Assembly: GCA_963668245.2 (NCBI GenBank) | Contig: OY764195.2 | Location: forward strand, 124,001-188,000 | DNA: 64,000 nt | Source: Anoxybacterium sp963668245 | Lineage (GTDB): Bacteria; Bacillota; Clostridia; Peptostreptococcales; Anaerovoracaceae | Direction: 5' to 3' | Part shown: piece by piece, positions 16,131-24,244 of the stretch | Numbering within the stretch: position 1 is the first letter of the stretch | How the letters are laid out: each line of letters begins with the position of its first letter | The notes under the pieces: model-generated | What the model was told of the DNA's origin: nothing | The model's input: only the letters and a program-made list of their open reading frames with translations | The model's database searches: none | Position numbers and translations under genes: made by a program

Positions 16131-17414
16131 CTAGTGGATGGACGCAAGATATTTTTCTGCCATAATAGCTGCAACAGCACCATCCGAAGTGGCAGTGGCG
16201 ACTTGCCTTACATCCTTTTGTCGTACATCTCCAGCCGCAAAAACCCCAGGAATACTTGTTTTTGTGTCTTCCCCCGCTAGAATATATCCCGTATTGTCTA
16301 ATGCCAATTGACCTTTAAAGTGATGGGTCTGCGGGTCATTACCAATATAAACGAAAGCGCCTGCTACTGCCAAAACTTCTTTTTCACCAGTTTTTACATC
16401 CTTAAGAACTGCATCCTGCAAGATATACTCTCCCGCCCTCACTTCTTCTACTACTTTGTTTGTCAAAATAGTTATTTTATCATTGTCCCTCGCTGCCTCA
16501 AGTTCAATCTGTACCGCACGAAATTCATCTCGACGATGGACGATGGTGACATGCTCTGCATATCGAGTTAGAAACAGCGCTTCTTCAATAGCAGAGTTGC
16601 CTCCACCGATTACCATGATTTCTGTTCCTTCATACATCGCGCCATCACAAGTTGCACAATAATGAACGCCTCTGCCTTTTAATTCGTCTGCACCGATTGC
16701 TTCTAGCGCTCTTGGTCTTGACCCAGTTGCCAAAATAATTGCCTTTGCATAGTATTCGGTATCTTCTGTTTTGATATATTTTAAGTCACCTGTTAGATTG
16801 ATTTCAAAAATTTCCTTCAAGTCATCTATCTGAACACCAAAAGACTCCGCTTGCTCTTTCATATACTGGGTAAGCACTTTGCCATCAATAGGTCCATTGG
16901 TGCCTGGATAGTTTGCAATATGGCTTGTAGATGCAGCTTGACCACCACAGATACTTTCTTCCACAATCACAGTCTTCATTTTTGCTCTTCCTGCATAAAG
17001 ACCCGCCGCCAGGCCGGCAGGGCCGGCACCCAGAATCAGCAAATCACAATCCACTCTTTGCATCTTTGCAGGTGGAATCACGTCTCCGAGAATCTCTTCA
17101 ATCGCTTTCCTAACTTGAGGTTTTGTCATGAACCCACTAAGGCGTGAGCCAACCTCTTTCCCATCTTGAAAAAACAAAACAGTAGGGCTCCCAGTGACTC
17201 CATAGTTTAACGCCAATTCACGATTATCCTGTCTCATCATTTTGACAAATTTGATATGCTCTGCGTACTTTTCTGCCATCTTTTCGTAAATTGGAGCCAG
17301 CACTTCACAAGGCGGACAGTCATCAGAAAAGAAATCTAGTATAATTGGTGTTTTGCTTGTTTTTAATAGCACCTGAAATTCTTCTGCGTTTAGATATTGA
17401 ACATTTTTACTCAT
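16131..17414 (-). CDS. Thioredoxin-thioredoxin reductase fusion protein
   Basis: A 427-residue fusion. Residues 1-105 form a thioredoxin fold with the active site DDCPPCE (CPPC instead of the usual CGPC, which should change redox potential). Residues 115-427 form a low-Mr FAD/NADPH thioredoxin reductase with GAGPAGLAAGLYAGRA (FAD), redox-active CATC and GGGNSAIEEA (NADPH), then the C-terminal AGD motif. The order Trx then TrxR is the reverse of the mycobacterial fusion. The start at 17414 has AAGGAG 7 bases upstream. It begins 17 bases after the radical SAM gene, so it is probably part of that operon and could keep thiols of the peptide or enzyme reduced. Confidence 0.9.
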   Translation of the reverse strand: MSKNVQYLNAEEFQVLLKTSKTPIILDFFSDDCPPCEVLAPIYEKMAEKYAEHIKFVKMMRQDNRELALNYGVTGSPTVLFFQDGKEVGSRLSGFMTKPQVRKAIEEILGDVIPPAKMQRVDCDLLILGAGPAGLAAGLYAGRAKMKTVIVEESICGGQAASTSHIANYPGTNGPIDGKVLTQYMKEQAESFGVQIDDLKEIFEINLTGDLKYIKTEDTEYYAKAIILATGSRPRALEAIGADELKGRGVHYCATCDGAMYEGTEIMVIGGGNSAIEEALFLTRYAEHVTIVHRRDEFRAVQIELEAARDNDKITILTNKVVEEVRAGEYILQDAVLKDVKTGEKEVLAVAGAFVYIGNDPQTHHFKGQLALDNTGYILAGEDTKTSIPGVFAAGDVRQKDVRQVATATSDGAVAAIMAEKYLASIH

Positions 17415-17431
17415 GATGTTACTCCTTTTCA

Positions 17432-19570
17432 CTATTTATTACTTACCAGATGAGTATCTGGAAAATATGGACAACCTGTTTTTAGGCAACCCTTGTTGTA
17501 CTTTGAATAAGAACAAATAAATGATTCCGGTTCTATATGAGCGAACCGTTCGTTGTCCTTCATATACGTTTTTATAGAGGTGATACTATCCCGCTTACAG
17601 CAAAGTGGTCCACCCAATTCGCTGACAGCCATCAATGCAGTTGCGGTTGCAGCCATTGCTTTCCCTCTTTCTTCTTTTGATTGAGGAGATGCTCCAAGGT
17701 AAAGAGATTCCGCAATACCTACACCAACACAGGCGCCACAGTTTCCATGGTAGCCGCAGCTCCCCCCTTTGATGTCGATTCCACGTCTGATTGCCTCCTT
17801 AATTCTTGTCAAATCTCTGTTTCCAGAGATGTTTTGTGAGGCCGTCTCTAATACAGCTGGCACCATACTATGATGCTCTGGACCATGCATTTTCATGGTC
17901 GGCATATCAAATATTTTTTTAGCAAGGCGAATAGGATTGACTTCTGTTGATTTGACAAGAAGCAATTCCATATGATCCAAAACATCCCCTTTATGGCAAG
18001 CATCACAAACATAATGGCCTTGCTCACATTCCATGTTTGACACAAATTCTTCGCCGCAAATGTCACATTTCAATTTCCTCGGATGTGTGCCATATATCAT
18101 CTTGCCTCCACAAATCATGCAACCATGGGACACATTTTCATCTATTCCTTTGGAATGCGTTCCTTCTTTTATGGTTATCGTTTTCTGGGTCTGTGCCTCA
18201 TCAGGATCCTGAACGAGTGATTGTATTTCTTTCTGATAATAATCTATCCCAATATCATAGAGTTCTTGAATTGGCCGGCAATCAGGAGACCATACCACAC
18301 CGTCATTTCGATTTGCTGCAATGACACCACAACCGCCTCCACAAACCACATCATATTTACAACTTTTGCACTTTTCTATTTTTGTCACATCGCGGTTGCT
18401 CCACTGCTCAATGCTTTCCTGGTTTTTGGCAACAATCGGCCAAAACGTCCCTAGTTTAAAGTCCTCTCTGCCACAGCTAGCAGTACAACCATATATATCG
18501 CCGTAAAGATCAAATACCCACTCTGTTTTTGCTGCCGGACACGTATCAAAGCTAGCAAGATACATTTCTCCAGTTTCTACTAGGTATCGAAGACCCATAA
18601 AATCTGGCTTATGGAATTTTTTCATTACCGGATACTGTTTCGCTAGTTTTGCCACATGTGCCCACATTTCTACTTGGGAAAACAAATGCTGAGGTTTTTC
18701 ATAGCACTCAAACAATTCGTAATTTCTCCCAATTTGCGTTTTAAACAATTCTAAAGGAAGATCCAACCATCCTTTTTTGTCTAACAATTCTGCCAATGGA
18801 ACCAAATCATCTATATTCTCTCGGTCCGTAACGGTACGCAAGTTGATTGGCATTCCATAGGAAACTGCTTTTTCCATTCCATCAATTACCCGATCAAATG
18901 AACCCTTGCCATTTGCTGTCAAGCGTCGCTTGTCATGTATCTTTGCAGTTCCATCCAGTGTAAACTGTATCTCTTTGATTTTTGCCCTTGAAAGCAGGTC
19001 CGCATAGGATGCAAAATCATATCCATTGGTAACCGCCGAAAGTTCATAATCATCTTTAATGCAGCGTTCAACAATATACTCTATGATTTCTCGGTGATTG
19101 ACCGAATCAATCAAAGGCTCCCCACCAAACAGTGTAATAAATGGTTTCACAGCTCGATCTTTGAATTCTTGATTTGCATAGTCGAAAAAAGCATCTACGA
19201 TTTCTTTTGTCATCAAAGTAGGTCTTCCATCTATTCCATGTTGAAAACAATAAGTACAGGCTAAGTTACAAGAATACGTGGGAATGATCATTAACTGAAC
19301 TTGTGCATCCTTTACTTCTTTTTGGAATTCATCATATGCGCTTTTCAATGCCTTCTGATATGTATTATCATCACAAAATGCATATCCTCGCTCCATAAGG
19401 TAAGACTCTAGTTCTTCATCAGTTTGTTTACCCTTTTCAAGTTCGAGATACTGTTTATGTTCCTCTTCATCCATGATATCAAAATTTCCTGCAATTGGAT
19501 TTAAGATGGCATATTCTATCTTCTCTTTTCCATTTATTCTTACAATAATATTGTTTTTTGCAACAATCAT
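17432..19570 (-). CDS. Radical SAM/SPASM enzyme with C-terminal DUF5714 domain, putative peptide maturase
   Basis: A 712-residue iron-sulfur enzyme. Residues 1-95 are a small alpha/beta region like the leading part of peptide maturases. The radical SAM core starts with CNLACTYC (101-108), the CxxxCxxC ligands of the [4Fe-4S]-SAM cluster, followed by a GGEP motif (149-152). A SPASM domain with cysteines at 344, 362, 366, 401, 404, 410, 414 and 431 would bind auxiliary clusters. From about 484 to 700 comes a Cys-rich DUF5714 domain (CMIC, CDIC, SCGYHGNCGAC, CC). Such enzymes usually modify ribosomal peptides. The gene lies 48 bases after a 34-codon Cys-rich peptide gene, the likely substrate. 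The start at 19570 has GGAGG five bases upstream. The reaction is not known. Confidence 0.85.
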   Translation of the reverse strand: MIVAKNNIIVRINGKEKIEYAILNPIAGNFDIMDEEEHKQYLELEKGKQTDEELESYLMERGYAFCDDNTYQKALKSAYDEFQKEVKDAQVQLMIIPTYSCNLACTYCFQHGIDGRPTLMTKEIVDAFFDYANQEFKDRAVKPFITLFGGEPLIDSVNHREIIEYIVERCIKDDYELSAVTNGYDFASYADLLSRAKIKEIQFTLDGTAKIHDKRRLTANGKGSFDRVIDGMEKAVSYGMPINLRTVTDRENIDDLVPLAELLDKKGWLDLPLELFKTQIGRNYELFECYEKPQHLFSQVEMWAHVAKLAKQYPVMKKFHKPDFMGLRYLVETGEMYLASFDTCPAAKTEWVFDLYGDIYGCTASCGREDFKLGTFWPIVAKNQESIEQWSNRDVTKIEKCKSCKYDVVCGGGCGVIAANRNDGVVWSPDCRPIQELYDIGIDYYQKEIQSLVQDPDEAQTQKTITIKEGTHSKGIDENVSHGCMICGGKMIYGTHPRKLKCDICGEEFVSNMECEQGHYVCDACHKGDVLDHMELLLVKSTEVNPIRLAKKIFDMPTMKMHGPEHHSMVPAVLETASQNISGNRDLTRIKEAIRRGIDIKGGSCGYHGNCGACVGVGIAESLYLGASPQSKEERGKAMAATATALMAVSELGGPLCCKRDSITSIKTYMKDNERFAHIEPESFICSYSKYNKGCLKTGCPYFPDTHLVSNK

Positions 19571-19592
19571 TTCACCCTCCGTCAAAGAAATC

Positions 19593-19612
19593 GAGGCAGC
19601 CAAGGCTGCCTC
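19593..19612 (-). terminator. Hairpin between peptide gene and radical SAM gene (attenuator)
   Basis: Perfect nine-base stem GAGGCAGCC / GGCTGCCTC with only two unpaired bases at the centre. On the minus strand it is followed by the T-rich GATTTCTTT. It sits 6 bases after the peptide stop. A partial terminator here would give more peptide mRNA than enzyme mRNA, as is common for RiPP precursors; it could also be a processing or stability element. Confidence 0.65.
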
Positions 19613-19618
19613 TTTCTG

Positions 19619-19723
19619 TTAGTTATGACACCCTGCTACGACCTTAGAGGCTTTTGAGCAGCATTGCGCCGTTGTGAAGTTGGAACAACAAGTTTTTGTT
19701 GTCTTCGTCGCCACTTTTTTCAT
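19619..19723 (-). CDS. 34-residue Cys-rich peptide, putative RiPP precursor
   Basis: Translation: a Lys/Thr/Val-rich leader-like start MKKVATKTTKT (1-11), then CC at 12-13, CC at 21-22 and a last Cys at 32 in GCHN, ending at 34. It has five cysteines, no acidic residue and a high share of Thr/Ser/Lys. A very strong ribosome site (GGAGGTGA) precedes the ATG at 19723. It lies between a methyltransferase gene (22 bases) and a radical SAM/SPASM gene (48 bases). It resembles the SCIFF class in size and context, but the Cys spacing and the partner enzyme differ, so I do not assign it to SCIFF. The core and modification are unknown; membership in the RiPP class is inferred. Confidence 0.75.
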   Translation of the reverse strand: MKKVATKTTKTCCSNFTTAQCCSKASKVVAGCHN

Positions 19724-19745
19724 GAACGTCACCTCCATCCATTAT

Positions 19746-20387
19746 TTATTTCACAGCTTTTATTGTTAAACTGATGAAATCATACCCATTTTTCAAGTAT
19801 TCTCTCCTATTTAATATCTCAAGTTTTTGGAACCCTGCGCGTAGAATACTATCTAAATAAACTTCTTCTGTTACTGCTCCTCCAAAGCATTGCGCCCACG
19901 CTTCGGGGTCATTTTTCACTTCAGGTGGGAGCGGATATTTTGTTACTGCATCTGCAACAACAAATCTGCCACCGGCTTTTAACACCCGAAAAATTTCTTT
20001 GTATACAGTTTCCTTATTCTTTGCATGATTGATGACACAATTGCTTGTGATTCCATGAAAAGTATCCGCCTCAAAAGGAAGTGCTTCAATATCACCTTGC
20101 ATAAAGTCCACATTTTGTACTCCTTGTGATATGGCCAATTCCTTTGCCTGTTCTATCATCGCTACAGTCAAATCCAATCCCACCGCATATCCATAAGGAC
20201 TTGTTATCATGGCCACTTTGATGGTCTCTTCTCCCCGACCACAGCCTAAGTCAAGAATACGTTCTCCTTGTTTTGGGGCCAGAATATCTATTGTGTTTCC
20301 ACAGCCTAAATCACATGCTTGTTGACTTTCGCCTTCGTACCGTTTCTCAATTTCTTTGTGCAAAATTGCTTCATTCATCATCATCAT
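19746..20387 (-). CDS. ArsM-like SAM-dependent methyltransferase
   Basis: Class I SAM methyltransferase of 213 residues. SAM-binding motif I is ILDLGCGRGEE (about 44-54), motif II GLDLTVAMIEQA. It is closest to arsenite methyltransferases: LGCGN (27-31), SNCVINH (115-121) and the AQCFGGAVTEEVYL region (165-178) correspond to the three conserved Cys sites of ArsM. It lacks the N-terminal and C-terminal extensions of full ArsM. It begins the operon with the Cys-rich peptide and radical SAM enzyme, so it might methylate the peptide or a soft metal(loid) bound to thiols; neither is shown. No ars operon is nearby. The start is uncertain among several consecutive ATG codons. Confidence 0.82.
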   Translation of the reverse strand: MMMMNEAILHKEIEKRYEGESQQACDLGCGNTIDILAPKQGERILDLGCGRGEETIKVAMITSPYGYAVGLDLTVAMIEQAKELAISQGVQNVDFMQGDIEALPFEADTFHGITSNCVINHAKNKETVYKEIFRVLKAGGRFVVADAVTKYPLPPEVKNDPEAWAQCFGGAVTEEVYLDSILRAGFQKLEILNRREYLKNGYDFISLTIKAVK

Positions 20388-20425
20388 CCCACTATCTTCT
20401 AAATTATTATTGCTATTTTTCTTTC

Positions 20426-20434
20426 ATTATACCA
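20426..20434 (-). promoter_or_regulatory. Extended -10 promoter of the methyltransferase-peptide-radical SAM operon
   Basis: Minus strand TGGTATAAT, an extended -10 element (TATAAT at 20431-20426). The -35 region is weak. It lies about 40 bases upstream of the first ATG cluster. Confidence 0.55.
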
Positions 20435-20555
20435 AATATTTTACAACTAGCACAGCCAGAATATTCTTTTTCCAAAAGTCCCAACGGTTTGATTTTATGA
20501 TATTTTCACATTTCATTCCGTGACCTTATCACAGTATTTGAAATAAATTGAGCCA

Positions 20556-20584
20556 TTGACAGAATTCCACAATACCGATAAACT
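20556..20584 (+). promoter_or_regulatory. Promoter of the DUF134 regulator gene
   Basis: -35 TTGACA (20556-20561), 17-base spacer, -10 TAAACT (20579-20584). The ATG follows at 20625. This promoter lacks the TATG-N2-CATA palindrome found at four other promoters of the locus. Confidence 0.65.
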
Positions 20585-20624
20585 ATTTTTATTCGTTATT
20601 GATCATTAAATGGAGTTGATATAC

Positions 20625-21098
20625 ATGGCAAGACCAACAAAATGGAGAAGAATCGAAAAGGTTCCAGCAATACCATATTTTATTCCGTCTACTCAAGAAA
20701 TGCCGGAACTTGATAAAAACATATTGAAATTAGAAGAATTAGAAGCAATACGATTAAAAGATTTGGAAGGTTTGGAACAAGAAGAGTGTGCCGCAAAAAT
20801 GGAAGTATCACGGCCTACTTTTCAAAGAATTCTAATCTCTGCTAGAGAAAAGGTTGCAGACAGTCTCATCAACGGCAAATCTATCGTCATAGATGGAGGA
20901 AACTTCACACTAAATATCTGCCCCGTGAAGTGTTCTAATTGTGGTAACGAATGGTTAGAAAGTTACGAAAACCTTGAAGCCATTAAAAGTGGGGAATACA
21001 GTTGCCCAAGTTGCGGTTCTCACGAAGTGTCCTGCGAGCCCAATTGCAAAGGGAAAAATTGCCGCCGTAGCTGTTGGAGACATAATACTGTAGAATAA
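20625..21098 (+). CDS. DUF134 family DNA-binding protein
   Basis: Small putative transcription regulator of the DUF134 family, which is recurrently found beside NifX-like and Mrp-like genes. It begins with the family signature MARPTKWRRIEKVP and contains a sigma-region-4-like helix-turn-helix (about residues 40-90: LEELEAIRLKDLEGLEQEEC, then AAKMEVSRPTFQRIL). The C-terminal third is Cys-rich (CSNCGNEW, CPSCGS, CEPNCKGKNCRRSC), likely binding zinc or another metal. Because it heads the metal-cluster locus it is a candidate regulator of the shared palindrome. The start at 20625 has GGAG 9 bases upstream. A terminator follows before the next operon. Confidence 0.85.
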   Translation: MARPTKWRRIEKVPAIPYFIPSTQEMPELDKNILKLEELEAIRLKDLEGLEQEECAAKMEVSRPTFQRILISAREKVADSLINGKSIVIDGGNFTLNICPVKCSNCGNEWLESYENLEAIKSGEYSCPSCGSHEVSCEPNCKGKNCRRSCWRHNTVE

Positions 21099-21129
21099 AA
21101 AATGAAACCAAATGGTGAAAACATGATAA

Positions 21130-21167
21130 AAAAGTTTGTTTCATATATATGGAACAAACTTTTTTTA
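21130..21167 (+). terminator. Terminator after the DUF134 gene
   Basis: Stem AAGTTTGTTtC / GGAACAAACTT with an eight-base AT loop, followed by a run of seven T, 30 bases past the DUF134 stop codon. Confidence 0.82.
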
Positions 21168-21218
21168 TGGATGGCACAATATAATATCCACTTTTTTCTG
21201 TCCCATTACGATTCATTA

Positions 21219-21247
21219 TTGACATATGTTCATATTGGTTATAGTAT
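21219..21247 (+). promoter_or_regulatory. Promoter of the NifX-MinD-MBL-Mrp operon with TATG-N2-CATA palindrome
   Basis: -35 TTGACA (21219-21224) and -10 TAGTAT (21242-21247, 17-base spacer; TATAGT at 21240 is a 15-base alternative). The palindrome TATGTTCATA (21225-21234) starts at the base after the -35 box. Related sites, some degenerate, occur at three other promoters in the locus (27963, 28388, 31185). Confidence 0.7.
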
Positions 21248-21303
21248 ATTGGTATGAGTAAAATGCAAATAACCAAACGAATTGGACACATAGGGAGGTT
21301 CTT

Positions 21304-21678
21304 ATGAAACTAGTCATTCCCGTAGATGACGCATCTACAAACACAAATATATGTATCTCTTTTGGGCGTACACCTTATTTTATGTTTTTTGATACAGAAA
21401 CAAAAAAAGCATCCTTTCTTGACAACAGTGCTTCTGCTAGTCAAGGCGGTGCTGGAATCAAAGCAGCCCAGACAATAGTTGATCAAAAGGCAGATGCACT
21501 CTTGACTCCTCGTTGTGGAGAAAACGCTGCAGAGGTTTTGTCAGCTGCAGGCATAAAAATTTATCGCACTGTGGGCACTAGCTTACAAGATAATTTAGAA
21601 GCATTTGAAAAAGGGACTCTGTCACTTTTAGACGAAATTCATCCTGGTTTTCATAATCATGGAGGCTCAGCACAATGA
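21304..21678 (+). CDS. NifX/NifB-type metal-cluster-binding protein (orange-protein-like)
   Basis: Single-domain protein of the dinitrogenase iron-molybdenum cofactor family (NifX/NafY fold), which binds metal-sulfur clusters. The 124-residue length and position before MinD-type ATPases resemble the orange protein (ORP) that carries a Mo-Cu cluster in Desulfovibrio. Visible family features: N-terminal MKLVIPVDD, the GRTPYFMFFD strand and GGAGIKAAQTIVDQKADALL (about 48-67). It has a single Cys in PRCGENAAEV and a His-rich end (HPGFHNHGG). The start has GGGAGG five bases upstream. It heads a five- or six-gene operon and overlaps the next gene by four bases. Confidence 0.85.
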   Translation: MKLVIPVDDASTNTNICISFGRTPYFMFFDTETKKASFLDNSASASQGGAGIKAAQTIVDQKADALLTPRCGENAAEVLSAAGIKIYRTVGTSLQDNLEAFEKGTLSLLDEIHPGFHNHGGSAQ

Positions 21679-22538
21679 AAATTGCTGTATTGAGCGGAAA
21701 AGGAGGGACTGGAAAAACTCTTGTTTCTGTTAATTTAGCTGCACTTGAGCCCCAATCGATTTATGTTGATTGTGATGTAGAAGAACCAAATGGCCACCTC
21801 TTTTTCAAACCTCAAAACAATGCAACTGAAAAAGTAACCGTTTGGATTCCTATGGTACAGTCAGAGTTGTGCAACGGTTGCCGAACATGTGTTGATTTTT
21901 GTAAATTTAATGCACTGGCTTATATCAAAGATCAATTGTTTATTTTTCCTGAAATCTGCCATTCGTGCGGCGGGTGTATTCTTTTTTGTCCAGAGGGTGC
22001 CCTTTCCGAAAAACAGAAAAAGATTGGGGAAATTAGGACTGGAGTTTCAGAAGGTATACAAGTTCTCACTGGTATGTTGAATATAGGAGAAGCTTCTGGT
22101 GTTCCCATCATTCACAATCTCTTGAAAGAAGAAAGTAAAATCATTTCACCTTCAGATACCTTTATCGATTGTCCTCCCGGAAGCGCCTGCATCGTCATGG
22201 AAAGCATCAAAGATGCAGATTACTGCCTATTAGTAGCTGAGCCTACGATTTTTGGTGCCCATAATTTAGCCATGGTTCATGAATTGGTAAAACTTTTTCA
22301 TAAACCAAACGGAGTTGTTTTAAACAAAACCATGGACACCGAAAACCCATCCGAACAGTATTGCAAGGAACAAAGAATACCGATTGTCGGAGAAATACCA
22401 TACGATACAGAATTAGGAACGCTGAATTCCAATGGCATGATTGCTGTAAGAGAAAAGCAAAAATATCGACAGGTATTTCTTGAAATTCTAAACCAAATCA
22501 AATTGGAGGCAGGGTATGAAACAACTACTAATCCTTAG
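21675..22538 (+). CDS. MinD/Mrp-type P-loop ATPase with inserted ferredoxin domain (1)
   Basis: ATPase of the SIMIBI/MinD class with a two-cluster ferredoxin domain inserted after the first strand pair. Deviant Walker A SGKGGTGKT lies at residues 7-15; the insert has CNGCRTCVDFC and CHSCGGCILFCP (about 72-110), each a [4Fe-4S] motif; Walker A' IDCPPGSAC follows near 170. Such paired proteins (for example DVU2103/2104 of Desulfovibrio vulgaris) accompany orange-protein genes and are thought to help cluster assembly or delivery. It overlaps the upstream NifX-like gene (ATGA) and the downstream paralogue by 23 bases, so the proteins are probably made in fixed ratio. Confidence 0.88.
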   Translation: MKIAVLSGKGGTGKTLVSVNLAALEPQSIYVDCDVEEPNGHLFFKPQNNATEKVTVWIPMVQSELCNGCRTCVDFCKFNALAYIKDQLFIFPEICHSCGGCILFCPEGALSEKQKKIGEIRTGVSEGIQVLTGMLNIGEASGVPIIHNLLKEESKIISPSDTFIDCPPGSACIVMESIKDADYCLLVAEPTIFGAHNLAMVHELVKLFHKPNGVVLNKTMDTENPSEQYCKEQRIPIVGEIPYDTELGTLNSNGMIAVREKQKYRQVFLEILNQIKLEAGYETTTNP

Positions 22539-23382
22539 CGGAAAAGGCGGAACAGGAAAAACCACGGTAGCCAGCGCTCTCATCCACCTTTCAAACGCCA
22601 AAGCATATGCTGATTGCGATGTTGATGCTCCAAATCTTCATTTAATAACGCAACAATCTGTTATGGCAAAAGAAAAAGACTACTTCGGTATGCCAAAAAG
22701 AAGAATACAAAACGAGAAATGCATACAATGTGGTCTTTGTGCTGAAAAGTGTCGTTTTGATGCAATCAAATTGAATCATTTGAACCAATACGAAATCGAT
22801 CCCTTCTCCTGCGAAGGATGTAGTGTCTGTGAAGTTTTATGCCCTGAAAAAGCAATCCAACCACTGGATGCTCCTGCAGGAAGACTCTATTTGTTTGAAA
22901 GCGATTCAGTTTTTTCTACGGCAAAGTTAAATATGGGAAGCGGTACTTCTGGCAAACTAATCACTGAAGTAAAGCAACAATTAAAAGATAGCAATGTGCC
23001 TTTCCCATTTGCGATCATTGACGGTTCACCAGGAATTGGTTGTCCGGTCATTGCTTCCTTGAGCAATGTCACTGTAGCACTTATTGTCATCGAACCATCC
23101 CTATCGGGAATCAGCGACATGGAAAGAATCATTAAAACAGCTCAGCAATTTCGTGTAAAAACTGCTATTTGCGTCAATAAATACAATACAAATCTAGATG
23201 CAACAGAAAAAATCGTAAAATTCTGTCAGTTGAATCATATTCCTTTTCTTGGTAAAATACCATATGACAGGTGTGTGGTGGAGGCAGTCAACCAAGGAAA
23301 AAGCATTGCGGAAATCAACTGTTCAGCAGGGGATGCAGTAAAACTTATTTACAAAAAAGTATTTGATTTGATGGAAGGATAA
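22516..23382 (+). CDS. MinD/Mrp-type P-loop ATPase with inserted ferredoxin domain (2)
   Basis: Paralogue of the preceding gene (288 residues), with the same architecture: Walker A SGKGGTGKTTVASAL (about 6-20), ferredoxin insert with CIQCGLCAEKCRF and CEGCSVCEVLCPE (about 71-115), and the IDGSPGIGCP switch near 171. The first protein has DCPPG where this one has DGSPG, so they have diverged and may work as a heterodimer. The ATG lies inside the end of the first gene with GGAGG upstream. The role in metal-cluster assembly is inferred from family and context. Confidence 0.88.
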   Translation: MKQLLILSGKGGTGKTTVASALIHLSNAKAYADCDVDAPNLHLITQQSVMAKEKDYFGMPKRRIQNEKCIQCGLCAEKCRFDAIKLNHLNQYEIDPFSCEGCSVCEVLCPEKAIQPLDAPAGRLYLFESDSVFSTAKLNMGSGTSGKLITEVKQQLKDSNVPFPFAIIDGSPGIGCPVIASLSNVTVALIVIEPSLSGISDMERIIKTAQQFRVKTAICVNKYNTNLDATEKIVKFCQLNHIPFLGKIPYDRCVVEAVNQGKSIAEINCSAGDAVKLIYKKVFDLMEG

Positions 23383-23395
23383 AGAGGCGAATAAG

Positions 23396-24220
23396 ATGAA
23401 CATAATCCCTCTGGTGGAAGATGCAACGGGCGCTCCTCTCTTAGAAAGCGAGCACGGATTAAGTCTTTATATAGAAGCCAATGGTCAGAAAATATTGTTT
23501 GATTTAGGTGCAAGTGATTTGTTCCTAAAGAACGCCGAAAAATTAGAAATCAATCTATGTGAAGTAGATACGGTAATCATCTCCCATGGTCATTACGATC
23601 ACGGGGGAGGTTTGCGTTCTTTTTTAGATATAAATCACCATGCAAAAGTTTATATCAATGACAAAGCATTTGATAAGCATTTTTCCTTAAAGAAAAGCCA
23701 GTCGATTTCAGATATAGGCATCGACGAATCACTTTCCACCCACCCGCAGATTCACTTTATCGATGGAACCGCTCAACTTCCAAGTGGCCTTTTTCTTACT
23801 TCAAAAGTGTCCGGTTCGGAACTTTTATCTTCTTGCAATCAAACATTAATGATGGAAGAACAAGAAACACTGGTACCTGATAGATTTGAACATGAGCAGT
23901 ATTTAATCATTACAGAGAAAGATAAAAAAGTACTGATATCTGGTTGTGCTCATCGCGGAATCATCAATATTATGAAAAGTATACACGAACAATTTGGAGG
24001 CAACCTAGATGCAGTATTTAGTGGATTTCATCTCTATAGCTATGGAACTAGAACCAATGAAGATCCCATAGTGGTTGCAAAAATCGGGGAATACCTTTTG
24101 AGTACTCAATCAAAATTCTACACAGGGCATTGTACAGGCCTTGTTCCTTATGATCAGTTGAAAAAAATAATGGGAGATCAGTTGGGATATATGACTGCAG
24201 GTACTGCGGTTACTATATAA
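23396..24220 (+). CDS. Metallo-beta-lactamase-fold hydrolase
   Basis: MBL-fold protein of 274 residues with the metal motif SHGHYDHGGG (about 62-71) and the later His/Asp ligands (CAHRG near 184; SGFHLY near 211; TGHCTG near 244). It belongs to the DHPPS-like group (related to the 7,8-dihydropterin-6-methyl-4-aminobenzene phosphate synthase of methanopterin synthesis), which is often found beside NifX-like and ferredoxin-MinD genes. No real methanopterin pathway is visible, so the substrate is unknown. It sits 13 bases after the second ATPase and is in the same operon. Confidence 0.82.
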   Translation: MNIIPLVEDATGAPLLESEHGLSLYIEANGQKILFDLGASDLFLKNAEKLEINLCEVDTVIISHGHYDHGGGLRSFLDINHHAKVYINDKAFDKHFSLKKSQSISDIGIDESLSTHPQIHFIDGTAQLPSGLFLTSKVSGSELLSSCNQTLMMEEQETLVPDRFEHEQYLIITEKDKKVLISGCAHRGIINIMKSIHEQFGGNLDAVFSGFHLYSYGTRTNEDPIVVAKIGEYLLSTQSKFYTGHCTGLVPYDQLKKIMGDQLGYMTAGTAVTI

Positions 24221-24244
24221 AACAATCAACGAAGGAGAACAAAA

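Noticed and set aside
19619..19723. Assignment of the Cys-rich peptide to the SCIFF family
   Set aside because: SCIFF has six Cys within about 45 residues and a shorter maturase; here there are five Cys with different spacing and the enzyme has an added DUF5714 domain.
19746..20387. Arsenic resistance by the ArsM-like gene
   Set aside because: No arsenite pump, reductase or ars-type operon is near; the N- and C-terminal parts of full ArsM are missing and the operon partners point elsewhere.
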